A model generated the notes under the pieces. That model was not told the origin of the DNA, did not search any database, and saw only the letters and a list, made by a program, of their open reading frames with translations. This document shows, piece by piece, positions 48,593 through 58,450 of a stretch of DNA of 64,000 bases. The stretch is taken from assembly GCA_012522185.1 (NCBI GenBank), contig JAAYKY010000009.1:62001-126000 (forward strand). Reading direction: 5' to 3'. The number at the start of each line of letters is the position of its first letter. The stretch's first letter is position 1. This DNA comes from Flavobacteriaceae bacterium (GTDB taxonomy: Bacteria; Bacteroidota; Bacteroidia; Flavobacteriales; Weeksellaceae). A program made the translations under genes and the position numbers.

Positions 48593-50236
48593 ATGAGAAA
48601 ACTAATGATGTCTTTGTTTGCGTTGATTTTAAGTTTCCAGGTCTTTGCCCAGGAAACGGTTGACCAAGCAGAACTGGAAAAAAGAAACTGGTTTCACAGT
48701 GACTTTTCCGAAACAGGAATTTATGGTATCGGAACGGATGCCGCCATTGAATTTTTAAAATCCAAAGGTTTGACACCACAAACAGTGGTAGTCGGCGTTT
48801 TGGACAGCGGAATTGAAATCGATCATGAAGACTTAAAGAACAACATTTGGGTAAATGCAAAAGAAGTTGCCAATAATGGAAGAGATGACGATAGAAACGG
48901 ATATGTCGATGATATTCACGGTTGGGATTTCAATGTAGATGGAAATAACGAGGATTATAACGATGAAACTTACGAAGCAACGCGTGTAGTAAAACGATAC
49001 ATGCCACTCTTTGGTTCTGACAACAAAAGAGCCAATGTGGAAAACATGAAAAAAATGCCTGCCGAATACCAAGAATACTTGCGTGCAAGGAAGTATTGGG
49101 CAGAAAGATACAACGGAGCCAAAACGAATCTTGAAAATATAGAAAAAGAAAGCAATAAAATCCTTCCGGCTTTGAAAGGATTGAAGTCAACTTTCCAAAC
49201 TACGAAACTCTCCAAAGAATATGTGCGAAATACTGCTAATTCTGAAAAAACGACTAAGACCGAAAAGGAACATATTGAATTATTGTTAGCAGAAAATATA
49301 GATTTTGAAGGACATACAATTGATGAAATCATTGACCGTATGGAAAGACGTTACAATGCTATGAAAAACAGATATGAAGGAGACATCAAATATGCTTTCA
49401 ATTTAGATTATGATCCAACGGACGGAAGGACAGCTTCCACCCCAAAGGGATTTGGAAACAACGAAGTAGAAGGCCCTGATGCATTCCATGGTTCGCACGT
49501 TGCCGGGATTATTGGTGCAGAACGAAACAATGGCTTGGGGATGAACGGTGTGGCAGGTGATGTTGTAAAGTTGATGTCGGTTCGTATGGTTGCCAACGGT
49601 GACGAACGTGATTTGGATGTTGCTTTGGGGATTCGTTATGCAGTTGACAATGGAGCGAAGATTTTGAATATGAGTTTCGGGAAAGGATTCTCACCTGATA
49701 AAAAAATCGTCATGGACGCCATCAAATACGCCAATCGAAAAGGTGTTTTGATGTTCCATGCAGCAGGAAATGACAATAAAGATTTGGATTTTAACCATAA
49801 TTATCCATCCAATTTCAAGCACAATGAAATGAAAAACTTGTTTAAAAACTGGATTACAGTTGGTGCAAGTACAAGAGATCCCGAAAATCTGAAAGCCCGT
49901 TTTTCGAATTATGGTACAATGAAAGTTGACATTTTTGCACCGGGTACTGAAATCTGGTCCACAGTTCCTGATCAAACTTACCGATATGCACAAGGAACTT
50001 CCATGGCTTCACCCGTTGCAGCAGGTGCTGCCGCCTTGATTTGGGCCTATTTTCCACATATGAAGTCACACCAAGTAAAAGAAGTTTTGTTTGAATCGGT
50101 AAATAAATCCGATCAGTTGACAAGAATTGGTTCAGAAAATGATGAGCGTAAATTCTCTGATTTGTCTGTAACCGGTGGTGTAATTGATGTAAACAAAGCC
50201 GTGCGTTTGGCTTACGAGAGATACGGTAGAAAATAA
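48593..50236 (+). CDS. Secreted subtilisin-like serine peptidase (S8)
   Basis: 547 residues with signal peptide 1-20. Catalytic triad: Asp in VVVGVLDSGIEIDH (D71), His in HGSHVAGIIG (about 301) and Ser in QGTSMASPVAAGAAAL (about 470). A long insertion between Asp and His (about 110-270) is charged and helical, typical for the Bacteroidota subgroup. No C-terminal T9SS sorting domain is visible, so it is probably periplasmic. Confidence 0.94.
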   Translation: MRKLMMSLFALILSFQVFAQETVDQAELEKRNWFHSDFSETGIYGIGTDAAIEFLKSKGLTPQTVVVGVLDSGIEIDHEDLKNNIWVNAKEVANNGRDDDRNGYVDDIHGWDFNVDGNNEDYNDETYEATRVVKRYMPLFGSDNKRANVENMKKMPAEYQEYLRARKYWAERYNGAKTNLENIEKESNKILPALKGLKSTFQTTKLSKEYVRNTANSEKTTKTEKEHIELLLAENIDFEGHTIDEIIDRMERRYNAMKNRYEGDIKYAFNLDYDPTDGRTASTPKGFGNNEVEGPDAFHGSHVAGIIGAERNNGLGMNGVAGDVVKLMSVRMVANGDERDLDVALGIRYAVDNGAKILNMSFGKGFSPDKKIVMDAIKYANRKGVLMFHAAGNDNKDLDFNHNYPSNFKHNEMKNLFKNWITVGASTRDPENLKARFSNYGTMKVDIFAPGTEIWSTVPDQTYRYAQGTSMASPVAAGAAALIWAYFPHMKSHQVKEVLFESVNKSDQLTRIGSENDERKFSDLSVTGGVIDVNKAVRLAYERYGRK

Positions 50237-50270
50237 TTTAATTCAGAAAATTAAATTCTAATAAAATTTC

Positions 50271-50299
50271 ATCCCCGGAGTTAGGCTTCGGGGATTTTT
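50271..50299 (+). terminator. Terminator of the subtilase gene
   Basis: ATCCCCG (50271-50277) pairs with CGGGGAT (50289-50295) followed by T. Confidence 0.85.
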
Positions 50300-50338
50300 A
50301 ATTCCAATTATTCAAGAAGCAATTGGAATTCTAATTTG

Positions 50339-50346
50339 TATTTTTG
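50339..50346 (+). promoter_or_regulatory. -7 element TATTTTTG
   Basis: TAnnTTTG 19 bases before the symporter ATG chosen at 50366; supports that start over the one at 50336. Confidence 0.5.
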
Positions 50347-50365
50347 CAGTTCTAAAAATCATTTT

Positions 50366-51712
50366 ATGGTGGAATACGGATTGGACAAATTACAACCGGT
50401 AAAAGATCTTTATACCTATCTTCAAAGATTTGTTCAGAAACGTTTATGGCTTCGTGTGATAATTGCGATGGTTGCCGGAATTCTTTTGGGTGCTTACTTC
50501 GCCACCAAACCGGAATGGATCGAAGCAAATACTTTGGAATCAGTTGTGAATTGGATTGCTTTCCCCGGAAACCTATTTATCCGAATTGTTCAAATGATTA
50601 TGATTCCGCTAATGTTTTCATCGGTTGTGCAAGGAATTGCCGGCGGTGGAAGTGCGGATTATCTCAAAAAATCCGGCCCCAAACTTTTGATTTATTATAT
50701 GATGACCACCACCACAGTTTTGATTTTGGCGGTGATTTTGGCAAGTATAATGACTCCGGGTGATTACATGGACGCCGGAAATCTGATTACGCCCGATATG
50801 GCAATTGACCCAGAAGCAGCAAATCAAACTCAATCTGCAACAAGTTTTGGAACAATTCCCAATATGATTATTGATTTATTGCCCGCCAACCCGCTTGCAG
50901 CATTGGTTTCGGGCGATATGTTGAGTATCGTGATTTTTGCGGTTATCATTGGGGTTTCGCTTGCCAATATTCCTTCGGATACTGCTGTGCCTTTGTTAAA
51001 AGTATTGTATTCCGTTCAGGAAATCACCATGGCGATTACCCAATGGGCAATGAAAATCGTGCCTTTGGCGGTTTTTGGTCTGATGTGTCAGGTAACTTCT
51101 CAAGTGGGAATTGGAACCATCATGGGGCTTTCCATGTTTATGCTGACGGTGATAATCGGACTTTTCCTTGTGGTAATTGTGTACAGTTGTATTCTTTTGT
51201 TTGTAGTAAGAGTCAATCTGAAAAAGTTTTTTATAGACGCCAGAGATACTTTATTATTGGCATTTTCGGTAGCGAGTTCTGCAGCGGTGATGCCACTTAC
51301 ATTGAAAACGGCTGAAGAAAAAATGGGAATTCATCCTTCGGTCAGTCGGTTTATCATTCCAGTCGGGGTATCCTTGAACATGGATGGAACCGCAGTTTTT
51401 CAGGCAATTGCTACTTTGTTCATTGCTCAAGTTTATGGATTGGAACTGGATTTGGCGACGATTATGATTATCATCATTACCACGATTCTGGCTTCGATCG
51501 GTACGCCTTCTGCGCCCGGAGCGGGTGTAATTGTTTTGGGTTCGGTACTCGGAACCATTGGAATTCCGATGACCGCTATTGCTTTGATCATTGGCGTTGA
51601 CCGACTTTTGGGAATGTTCCGAACTTCTGTTAACGTGATGGGTGATTTGGTAACTTGTAATGTGTTTAACCGATTTTATAATGAGGTGCCGGAGAAAACT
51701 GAGCAACCTTAA
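50366..51712 (+). CDS. Dicarboxylate/amino acid:cation symporter (DAACS family)
   Basis: 448 residues from ATG 50366; the -7 element lies upstream, so the ATG at 50336 cannot be used from this promoter. Eight membrane helices plus re-entrant loops; core motifs FIRIVQMIMIPLMFSSVVQG, SSAAVMPLTL, PVGVSLNMDGTAVFQAIATL and IGTPSAPGAGVI are those of GltP/DctA transporters that import glutamate or C4-dicarboxylates with protons or sodium. The substrate is not decided by sequence. fumC, a C4-dicarboxylate enzyme, lies next to it in convergent orientation. Confidence 0.92.
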   Translation: MVEYGLDKLQPVKDLYTYLQRFVQKRLWLRVIIAMVAGILLGAYFATKPEWIEANTLESVVNWIAFPGNLFIRIVQMIMIPLMFSSVVQGIAGGGSADYLKKSGPKLLIYYMMTTTTVLILAVILASIMTPGDYMDAGNLITPDMAIDPEAANQTQSATSFGTIPNMIIDLLPANPLAALVSGDMLSIVIFAVIIGVSLANIPSDTAVPLLKVLYSVQEITMAITQWAMKIVPLAVFGLMCQVTSQVGIGTIMGLSMFMLTVIIGLFLVVIVYSCILLFVVRVNLKKFFIDARDTLLLAFSVASSAAVMPLTLKTAEEKMGIHPSVSRFIIPVGVSLNMDGTAVFQAIATLFIAQVYGLELDLATIMIIIITTILASIGTPSAPGAGVIVLGSVLGTIGIPMTAIALIIGVDRLLGMFRTSVNVMGDLVTCNVFNRFYNEVPEKTEQP

Positions 51713-51767
51713 ATCAATTTGTTGAGGCAGATTATTTTTTATTCTTCGAATTAATTAAAAAAACATA

Positions 51768-51806
51768 AAAATCCCGGTCACTGAGGTTCTCGAAGTGCCG
51801 GGATTT
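51768..51806. terminator. Shared hairpin between symporter and fumC
   Basis: AAATCCCGG and CCGGGATTTT form the base and CACT/AGTG continues the stem over a TGAGGTTCTCGA loop, which belongs to the CTGAGGYTCTCGAAG repeat family seen at 55975-56020. Suits both convergent genes. Confidence 0.7.
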
Positions 51807-51859
51807 TATTTTCAAATTATCTATTTTAATTCTTCCTGTCAGGGGAGGTCAGGAGGGGC

Positions 51860-53245
51860 TTATACCATTTCCTCAGGTTTCACCCAAGCATCAAAATCTT
51901 CCGCTGAAACATAGCCCAAACGAACTGCTTCTTCTTTCAAAGTCGTTCCGTTTTTATGTGCGGTTTGAGCAATTTCGGCCGCTTTGTAATAGCCAATTTT
52001 AGTATTCAAAGCCGTAACCAGCATCAATGAATTATCCAGCAATTCTTTGATTCGTTTGTGGTTCGGTTCGATTCCTTGCGCACAATGTTCGTCAAAAGAA
52101 ACACAGGCATCGCCAATCAATTCTGCGCTTTGCAGGAAATTATAAGCCATCATCGGTTTGAAAACATTCAGTTCATAATGACCTTGGGTTCCACCGATGG
52201 TAATGGCTACATCATTTCCCATCACTTGGGCAGCGACCATCGTCAAAGCTTCGGCTTGTGTAGGATTGACTTTTCCAGGCATAATGGAGGAACCCGGTTC
52301 GTTTTCTGGAATGAAAATTTCGCCAATTCCTGAACGGGGACCCGAAGCCAGCATTCGGATGTCGTTTGCAATTTTATTCAGTGAAACAGCCAATTGTTTT
52401 AAAGCGCCGTGCGATTCTACGATGGCATCGTGTGCAGCCAAAGCTTCAAATTTATTTTCAGCTGTTACAAATGGAAGTCCGGTAAATTCGGCAATGTATT
52501 TCGCTACGAGGACATCATACCCTTTCGGTGTATTCAATCCGGTTCCAACGGCCGTTCCGCCCAGCGCCAGTTCTGAAAGATGAGGTAAAGTATTTTTCAA
52601 AGCTTTCAATCCATGGTCTAATTGGGAAACATAACCTGAAAACTCTTGTCCCAAAGTTAGGGGAGTGGCGTCCATCAAATGCGTACGTCCGATTTTTACC
52701 ACATCTTTGAATTCTTCCGATTTTCTTTTCAGGGTATCGCATAATTTTTCTACACCCGGAATTGTTTTTTCCACAACGGCCTTGTAACATGCAATGTGCA
52801 TTCCGGTGGGAAAAGTATCGTTGGAAGACTGGGATTTGTTCACATCGTCATTGGGTTGCAAAACTTTTTCACCTTCACCGATTTTTCCACCCGAAAGTAC
52901 TTGGGCACGATTCGAAATGACTTCGTTCACATTCATATTGGACTGAGTACCCGAACCCGTTTGCCAGATCACAAGCGGAAATTGATCATCTAATTTCCCT
53001 GCCAGAATTTCGTCACAAACTTCTGCAATTCGGTCTCTTTTTTCTTGCGGTAATGCACCGAGTTCAGAATTTGCATAGGCAGCTGCTTTTTTCAAATAAG
53101 CAAATCCATGAATGATTTCCTTTGGCATAGAAGCCGCTGGTCCGATTTTGAAATTATTTCGGGAACGTTCGGTTTGTGCACCCCAATATTTATCGGCAGG
53201 AACTTTCACTTCCCCCATTGTGTCTTTCTCAATTCTGTATTCCAT
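51860..53245 (-). CDS. fumC: Fumarate hydratase, class II
   Basis: 461 residues, iron-independent fumarase of the TCA cycle. Signature [20 protein letters not shown] (about 315-334) is complete; [33 protein letters not shown] and [20 protein letters not shown] match. A minus-strand TAACTTTG at 53334-53327 may be its -7 element with an 80-base leader. Confidence 0.96.
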   Translation of the reverse strand: MEYRIEKDTMGEVKVPADKYWGAQTERSRNNFKIGPAASMPKEIIHGFAYLKKAAAYANSELGALPQEKRDRIAEVCDEILAGKLDDQFPLVIWQTGSGTQSNMNVNEVISNRAQVLSGGKIGEGEKVLQPNDDVNKSQSSNDTFPTGMHIACYKAVVEKTIPGVEKLCDTLKRKSEEFKDVVKIGRTHLMDATPLTLGQEFSGYVSQLDHGLKALKNTLPHLSELALGGTAVGTGLNTPKGYDVLVAKYIAEFTGLPFVTAENKFEALAAHDAIVESHGALKQLAVSLNKIANDIRMLASGPRSGIGEIFIPENEPGSSIMPGKVNPTQAEALTMVAAQVMGNDVAITIGGTQGHYELNVFKPMMAYNFLQSAELIGDACVSFDEHCAQGIEPNHKRIKELLDNSLMLVTALNTKIGYYKAAEIAQTAHKNGTTLKEEAVRLGYVSAEDFDAWVKPEEMV

Positions 53246-53383
53246 TCTACTTTTTATTTAAAATACGATTAAACTATTTTATTTTTATAAATTCAAATGA
53301 ATTCTATCTATTTGAAAATTAAAGCCCAAAGTTAAGAAACCTGAAGTTAAGAATTTTTAAAAGTGATAATTTTCAGTTTAGTT

Positions 53384-53412
53384 TTGGAATTGGATTTAAT
53401 TTTTTACTTTTG
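53384..53412 (+). promoter_or_regulatory. Promoter TTG-N18-TACTTTTG
   Basis: TTG (53384-53386) and TACTTTTG (53405-53412) are spaced by 18 bases; good match to the phylum consensus. It supports the ATG at 53432 for the next gene, not the upstream one at 53363. Confidence 0.6.
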
Positions 53413-53431
53413 TCAAGATAAATTTACAGTT

Positions 53432-53638
53432 ATGGCACAGTACTTAGGATTTGTATTTTTCTTATTTATGGCGGTTTGTGGTTTTTGGGGAATTTTGTTT
53501 TTCTCATCCATCATTCCTTTTTGGTTAACCGGTTGGTTCAGAATGAAAGCCAAAGAAAGAAAAGGTGGGCTTCATTTGGAAGTTCGTCCTACTTTACCTG
53601 AACAAGAGGGTGTAACTGTTTTATATTCTAAAAACTAA
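53432..53638 (+). CDS. Small membrane protein, 68 aa
   Basis: Start at ATG 53432, after the promoter. One long hydrophobic region (residues 5-38, MAQYLGFVFFLFMAVCGFWG onward) is followed by a basic tail (WFRMKAKERKGGLHLEVRPT). No family known. Ends in a good terminator at 53678-53713. Confidence 0.68.
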   Translation: MAQYLGFVFFLFMAVCGFWGILFFSSIIPFWLTGWFRMKAKERKGGLHLEVRPTLPEQEGVTVLYSKN

Positions 53639-53677
53639 TTCGAAAGATTATAACCTAATTGGTTTCGATTTATAAAA

Positions 53678-53713
53678 AAATCAGATTGAAGTTTTCTTTG
53701 ATCTGATTTTTTT
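53678..53713 (+). terminator. Terminator of the small membrane protein gene
   Basis: AAATCAGAT pairs with ATCTGATTT, with a T-run after. Confidence 0.85.
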
Positions 53714-53732
53714 ATGGAATTAAATCAATTAA

Positions 53733-53759
53733 AAAACCCTGACATTTCTGCCAGGGTTT
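53733..53759 (-). terminator. dnaK terminator
   Basis: Minus strand AAACCCTGGCAGAAATGTCA followed by GGGTTTTTT: stem of about 8 bp and T-run. Confidence 0.85.
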
Positions 53760-53776
53760 ACTATGAAAAATTTAAA

Positions 53777-55687
53777 TTATTTCACTTCTTCGAAGTCCAC
53801 ATCCTCCACTTGATCGCTTCCGCTGTCTGAGTCGGAATTTGTAGTGTCTTGTGGATTTGCATCTCCTGATTGAGCTTCTTGCTCGTTCATCGCTGCGTAG
53901 ATTTCCTGAGAAGCCGCTGCCCAAACTTCGTTTAGTTTTTCGACTGCAGGATCTACTTGCGCGATTTCTTGAGTGGCATGTGCCGCTTTCAGATTTTCCA
54001 ATGCGGATTCAATTGCAGATTTTTTATCGGCAGGTATTTTGTCACCGTAATCTTTCAATTGTTTTTCGGTTTGGAAAATCAATGCGTCCGCAGCATTCAA
54101 CTTTTCAATTCTTTCTTTGGCTTCCGCATCTTTGGCCGCATTTTCCTGCGCTTCTTTTTTCATTCTTTCGATGTCCGCATCGCTAAGTCCAGATGAAGCT
54201 TCGATTTTGATGGATTGTTCTTTTCCGGTTCCTTTGTCTTTAGCCGAAACATTCAAAATACCGTTCGCATCGATGTCAAAAGTAACTTCGATTTGCGGAA
54301 CACCTCTTGGCGCCGGTGGAATGTCCACCAAATCAAATCGACCGATTTCTTTGTTGTCATTGAACATAGAACGCTCTCCTTGTCCGATTCTCAATGTTAC
54401 CGCAGGCTGATTGTCTGCTGCTGTTGAGAAAGTTTCAGACTTTTTAGTCGGGATGGTTGTATTGGCTTCAATCAGTTTGGTGAAAACACCTCCCAAAGTT
54501 TCGATTCCCAATGAAAGTGGCGTTACGTCAAGTAACAGTACATCTTTCACGTCTCCGGTCAAAACACCACCTTGAATGGCAGCACCGATTGCTACAACTT
54601 CGTCAGGGTTTACGCCTTTTGAAGGAACTTTTCCGAAGAATTTTTCAACTTCTTCCTGGATTTTCGGGATACGTGTCGATCCACCTACCAGAATTACTTC
54701 GTCAATATCAGAAGCAGACAAACCTGCATCGCTCAAAGCTTTTTTACAAGGTTCCATAGAACGACGTACCAAATCATCACTCAATTGTTCAAATTTCGCA
54801 CGAGTAAGCGTTTTTACCAAGTGTTTAGGACCTGAAGCCGTTGCGGTGATATAAGGAAGGTTGATTTCGGTTTGAGAAGAAGCAGATAATTCGATCTTTG
54901 CTTTTTCAGCCGCTTCTTTCAAACGTTGCAATGCCATCGCATCTTGTTTCAAATCAACACCTTCTTCGCTTTGAAACTCGCTTGCCATCCAGTTGATGAT
55001 TACGTTGTCAAAGTCGTCACCCCCCAAGTGGGTATCCCCATTGGTGGATAAAACTTCAAAAACCCCATCACCTAATTCAAGGATTGAGATGTCAAAAGTA
55101 CCACCACCCAAGTCATAAACCGCGATTTTTTTGTCGCCGGTTCCTTTGTCCATTCCATAAGCCAAAGCCGCTGCAGTAGGCTCATTGATGATTCTTTCTA
55201 CTTTTAGTCCGGCAATTTCTCCGGCTTCTTTTGTCGCCTGACGCTGGGCATCATTGAAATAAGCAGGAACTGTAATCACAGCACGGCTTACTTCCTGTCC
55301 CAGATAATCTTCAGCTGTTTTCTTCATTTTTTGAAGGGTCATCGCTGAAATTTCCTGTGGAGTATAAGTTCTTCCGTCGATTTCAACGCGTGGCGTATCA
55401 TTATCACCTTTTACAATTTTATAAGGAACGTTGTCGATTTCTTTTACGTCTTCAGAAAATTTAGTTCCCATGAATCTCTTGATAGAAGATATGGTTTTAT
55501 GTGGATTGGTAACTGCCTGTCTTTTGGCTGCATCCCCCACTTTTCTTTCACCGCCTTCCACAAAAGCAACGATAGAAGGGGTAGTTCTTTTTCCTTCTGC
55601 ATTTGGAATAACGGTAGGGTCGCTACCCTCCATCACTGCCACACAGGAGTTTGTTGTACCTAAGTCGATTCCGATTATTTTACTCAT
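53777..55687 (-). CDS. dnaK: Hsp70 chaperone DnaK
   Basis: 636 residues: ATPase domain ([18 protein letters not shown] at 4-21; [18 protein letters not shown] near 195), substrate-binding domain ([14 protein letters not shown] near 395) and lid. The acidic C-terminus ends in [18 protein letters not shown], a typical EEV-like end. Folding and stress protection in the cytoplasm. dnaJ and grpE are not adjacent. An inverted repeat TGTCA-n8-TGACA lies 84 bases upstream. Confidence 0.97.
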   Translation of the reverse strand: MSKIIGIDLGTTNSCVAVMEGSDPTVIPNAEGKRTTPSIVAFVEGGERKVGDAAKRQAVTNPHKTISSIKRFMGTKFSEDVKEIDNVPYKIVKGDNDTPRVEIDGRTYTPQEISAMTLQKMKKTAEDYLGQEVSRAVITVPAYFNDAQRQATKEAGEIAGLKVERIINEPTAAALAYGMDKGTGDKKIAVYDLGGGTFDISILELGDGVFEVLSTNGDTHLGGDDFDNVIINWMASEFQSEEGVDLKQDAMALQRLKEAAEKAKIELSASSQTEINLPYITATASGPKHLVKTLTRAKFEQLSDDLVRRSMEPCKKALSDAGLSASDIDEVILVGGSTRIPKIQEEVEKFFGKVPSKGVNPDEVVAIGAAIQGGVLTGDVKDVLLLDVTPLSLGIETLGGVFTKLIEANTTIPTKKSETFSTAADNQPAVTLRIGQGERSMFNDNKEIGRFDLVDIPPAPRGVPQIEVTFDIDANGILNVSAKDKGTGKEQSIKIEASSGLSDADIERMKKEAQENAAKDAEAKERIEKLNAADALIFQTEKQLKDYGDKIPADKKSAIESALENLKAAHATQEIAQVDPAVEKLNEVWAAASQEIYAAMNEQEAQSGDANPQDTTNSDSDSGSDQVEDVDFEEVK

Positions 55688-55770
55688 CTTCAGTATGTTT
55701 TTATAATTTTATTTGAAATGATTTCCCTCTTAAAGTCAAGTTTTATGCCAACGGATGAATTATTCCGATT

Positions 55771-55788
55771 TGTCAGAATACCGTGACA
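55771..55788. promoter_or_regulatory. Inverted repeat upstream of dnaK
   Basis: TGTCAGAATACCGTGACA with an extra TTGACA a few bases on. Could be a regulator site; it does not match the HrcA CIRCE element (TTAGCACTC-n9-GAGTGCTAA). Confidence 0.35.
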
Positions 55789-55815
55789 GATTGACATATT
55801 TTAATAAGAAATTCG

Positions 55816-56025
55816 GTTAGGGTGTGCCGCCGTTGCGATTCCAAATTTGAGAATCAAATTAAATTTTCCCGCAACGACGTCGGGCTCAGCTGCGCTGGTT
55901 ACTTTCATTTTTTATTTTATAAAAAATTCAGTAATACTTCAATCTTTTCTTCCCTTTGACTTAGTCTATAAACGGTGGCTGAGGTTCTCAAAAATGTTGG
56001 CTGAGGCTCTCGAAGCCACGGTCAG
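55816..56025. repeat. Gene-free repeat-rich gap between dnaK and the thioredoxin-like gene
   Basis: No ORF of note in 55688-56085. CGTTGCG (55831-55837) and CGCAACG (55870-55876) are inverted. GTGGCTGAGGTTCTC (55975-55989) and TTGGCTGAGGCTCTCGAAGC (from 55997) are copies of a CTGAGGYTCTCGAAG repeat also seen at 51781-51795; the second forms a hairpin GTGGCTTCGAGAGCC/GGCTGAGG. Confidence 0.55.
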
Positions 56026-56085
56026 AAAAGGATTTCCGCTACTATCCCTCACGCGAACTGAGTTATAAATTAACTATTCGTATAA

Positions 56086-56670
56086 TTATTTAGAAGTAAG
56101 AATTTGAAGTAATTCTTTAAAAGTACTTTCTCCTTTATCCTGATTGTACCAAACTTGAAGATCTTTATGGAATTCATCTGCCGTATAATTATCAGGATCC
56201 GATTTGTGCTTTTCCAGCATTTCCATTCCGGCTTTTGGACGGGGTCCAAAGCGAAATAACTCTTTTCCGTTGGCATCAACTCCCACATACATCGGAATTG
56301 ACCTTGCGCCATCGGTCAGATAAGCATCCATCAACTCAGGATTTTCATCACGAAAAAGAATTTTCTGAGTTACCCCCAATTCTTCCATGATTTTGTTGAC
56401 AATCGGCATACTTTGCGCCGCGTCGCCACACCAGCCTTCGCTGATTACCAAAAGCGAAAAATTAGTATTGACAGATTTGAGCTGCTCTTTTTGGGCTTCG
56501 CTTAATTCAAAAGTGTTGTTTAACCTGTCAATTCGCTTTAGATTCATCGAGTAATATTGCGCAAAACCTTTTTCATCTCCGGACTCTTCAAGTTCTTGAA
56601 AAGTTTTTTCGACTTTGGTTAAATAATCCGAATAGGAATATCCTTTTTCAAGGTAATTTGATAAGTTCAT
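56086..56670 (-). CDS. Thioredoxin-family protein with single active-site Cys
   Basis: 194 residues. A thioredoxin fold begins near 70; the active site region is VISEGWCGDAAQSMPIVNKI, where CGDA replaces CxxC, so only one Cys remains. The cis-Pro is in ARSIPMYVGVD. This WCGD form is a known Bacteroidota subgroup (annotated as thioredoxin family). A disulfide-shuffling role is unlikely; monothiol chemistry is possible. It follows the desaturase gene by 11 bases. Confidence 0.85.
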   Translation of the reverse strand: MNLSNYLEKGYSYSDYLTKVEKTFQELEESGDEKGFAQYYSMNLKRIDRLNNTFELSEAQKEQLKSVNTNFSLLVISEGWCGDAAQSMPIVNKIMEELGVTQKILFRDENPELMDAYLTDGARSIPMYVGVDANGKELFRFGPRPKAGMEMLEKHKSDPDNYTADEFHKDLQVWYNQDKGESTFKELLQILTSK

Positions 56671-56681
56671 TTTAAATTATT

Positions 56682-57665
56682 TTAAGCGGGATAAACCCAT
56701 TTCAATCTTGGCGATTCAGCCGGAATGATGATTCTTTGAGCAATTCGATCCAATCTGTCGGGAAGTTTCATGATGTAATCACGTGCTTTTTCTGCCTCTT
56801 CATTGAGATTGACAATTTTGTCAATGTTCCATAAATTAATCAGTTTGCGAATGATGTCCACATAATCCAATGAAGTATAAACGCCCAAACGCTGTGCAGA
56901 GTCCGAGAAAATTTCAAAAGCGCGACCTATAGGTTCACCCGATTCTCTCAGGAAATGCGCCGGCATCACGATTTTTAATTTCAACATATGCTGGAAAGCC
57001 AACATCATTTCACTTGGATCGACTTCAAAGATTCTTTTCACAAATTCAACATAAGCCAAATGATGACGCATTTCGTCTCCCGCAATGATTTTACACATTC
57101 GTGCCAAACCTTTTGCACCGTATTTTTTAGCAATTTCCGATACGCGATTGTGCGAAATATAAGTCGCCAGTTCCTGAAAACTTGTGTACACAAAATTTTT
57201 ATAAGGATCATGACTCGTTCCGATGTCAAATCCGTCCGCAATTAAATAATGGGTTGAAATTTCAACTTCGCGCATATTGATTCTGCCTGAGAGGTAAAGA
57301 AATTTATTCAAAACATCCCCGTGGCGGTTTTCTTCTGCCGACCAAGCACGGAACCACTCGGACCAGCCGTTTCGGTTTTCATTGTCCACGCCTTCAATTT
57401 CCATAATCCAGGATTCATAGGAGGGAAGCGCCTCCTCGGTAATGGTATCACCAATCAGCGTAACCCAAAAATCATAAGGAAGATCTTTGGAAAGTTCTCT
57501 TAATTCGGTTATCTGGTCAAAAAATTTATCGGAATTGGAATCAGGCAGGAAATCAGTCGGTTGCCATATTTTCTCGGGACTAATGAGAAATTTCTCCATA
57601 TAATCATCTACATCTTTGTCGATGAAATTCATTACTTCCAAACGTACATTTTCTCGCTTTGTCAT
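56682..57665 (-). CDS. Acyl-ACP desaturase
   Basis: 327 residues from ATG 57665; nine extra residues to 57692 are in frame but would overlap plsC. Ferritin-like di-iron enzyme that makes unsaturated acyl-ACP. Iron-ligand motifs EENRHG (EExxH, first) and DEMRHH (DExxH, second) are complete. It is 4 bases after the plsC stop, thus a lipid operon plsC-desaturase-thioredoxin-like. Confidence 0.9.
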   Translation of the reverse strand: MTKRENVRLEVMNFIDKDVDDYMEKFLISPEKIWQPTDFLPDSNSDKFFDQITELRELSKDLPYDFWVTLIGDTITEEALPSYESWIMEIEGVDNENRNGWSEWFRAWSAEENRHGDVLNKFLYLSGRINMREVEISTHYLIADGFDIGTSHDPYKNFVYTSFQELATYISHNRVSEIAKKYGAKGLARMCKIIAGDEMRHHLAYVEFVKRIFEVDPSEMMLAFQHMLKLKIVMPAHFLRESGEPIGRAFEIFSDSAQRLGVYTSLDYVDIIRKLINLWNIDKIVNLNEEAEKARDYIMKLPDRLDRIAQRIIIPAESPRLKWVYPA

Positions 57666-57669
57666 GGTA

Positions 57670-58401
57670 TTAATTTTCGAGTTTTGATTCAATTGCTTCT
57701 CTTAGTTTTTGCATTAACGCTTCGAAATCATAGTCTTTTGGAGAAATAGGAGCATGTACATCCAAAGAGAAGCTTGTCCCCAAAGATAGTGGAAAATAGC
57801 CGTTTTTTACAATTTTCCATGAATTATTAATGGTAATTGGAACAACCAAAGCCGAAGGCGCAAATTTCAAAAGCATTTTCATTCCATTGTCGTGAAAAGT
57901 TTTGAGTTTCCCGTCGCGACTGCGGGTTCCTTCAGGGAAAATCGCAGCTGAGCGTTTATGTTTCTCTATGTATTGGGATAATTTTTTAATTTCGGGAAGT
58001 GCCTGACGCGAATCCTTACGGTCAATAAGCACTGAACCACCTCTTTGCAAATTATAAGAAACACTTGGAATTCCTTTTCCCAATTCGATTTTACTGATGA
58101 ATTTCGGATGAAAACTTTCTAGATACCATTCAATCGGTGAAATATCAAATATACTTTGGTGATTGCTAACAAAAATAAGCGGAACTCCTTTTGGTAACTT
58201 TTCTTTTCCTCTGAATTTATGAGAAGTCCCCAATAGTTTGGTGCACATAATCAACATCCAGTTCATGGTTTTTACCGAATTGTGATGCGCTTGGTATCCG
58301 CCCAGATTATAACAAAGCCATTGTACAATATGCATGATGGCCAACGTTATTCCAAAGAAAAAATAATAAATAACGGAGAGGGGATAGGAAATTATTTTCA
58401 T
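57670..58401 (-). CDS. plsC: 1-acyl-sn-glycerol-3-phosphate acyltransferase
   Basis: 243 residues, membrane-bound; transfers the second acyl chain to give phosphatidic acid. HX4D motif is VSNHQSIFD, the substrate motif FPEGTRSRDG and the late VPITI strand are present. An N-terminal membrane helix (8-28) anchors it. Linked with the desaturase, which supports a phospholipid role. Confidence 0.92.
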   Translation of the reverse strand: MKIISYPLSVIYYFFFGITLAIMHIVQWLCYNLGGYQAHHNSVKTMNWMLIMCTKLLGTSHKFRGKEKLPKGVPLIFVSNHQSIFDISPIEWYLESFHPKFISKIELGKGIPSVSYNLQRGGSVLIDRKDSRQALPEIKKLSQYIEKHKRSAAIFPEGTRSRDGKLKTFHDNGMKMLLKFAPSALVVPITINNSWKIVKNGYFPLSLGTSFSLDVHAPISPKDYDFEALMQKLREAIESKLEN

Positions 58402-58416
58402 TATTTTATTGAAGAA

Positions 58417-58438
58417 CTGCCAGATTTTCTTCTGGCAG
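58417..58438 (-). terminator. Hairpin between phosphoglucomutase and plsC
   Basis: CTGCCAGA-TTTTCT-TCTGGCAG. The T-run on the minus strand is weak, so termination may be partial. Confidence 0.55.
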
Positions 58439-58450
58439 TGATTTTTATTT

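Noticed and set aside
55688-56085. Replication origin or tRNA in the dnaK upstream gap
   Set aside because: No DnaA-box cluster, no cloverleaf; only short repeats.
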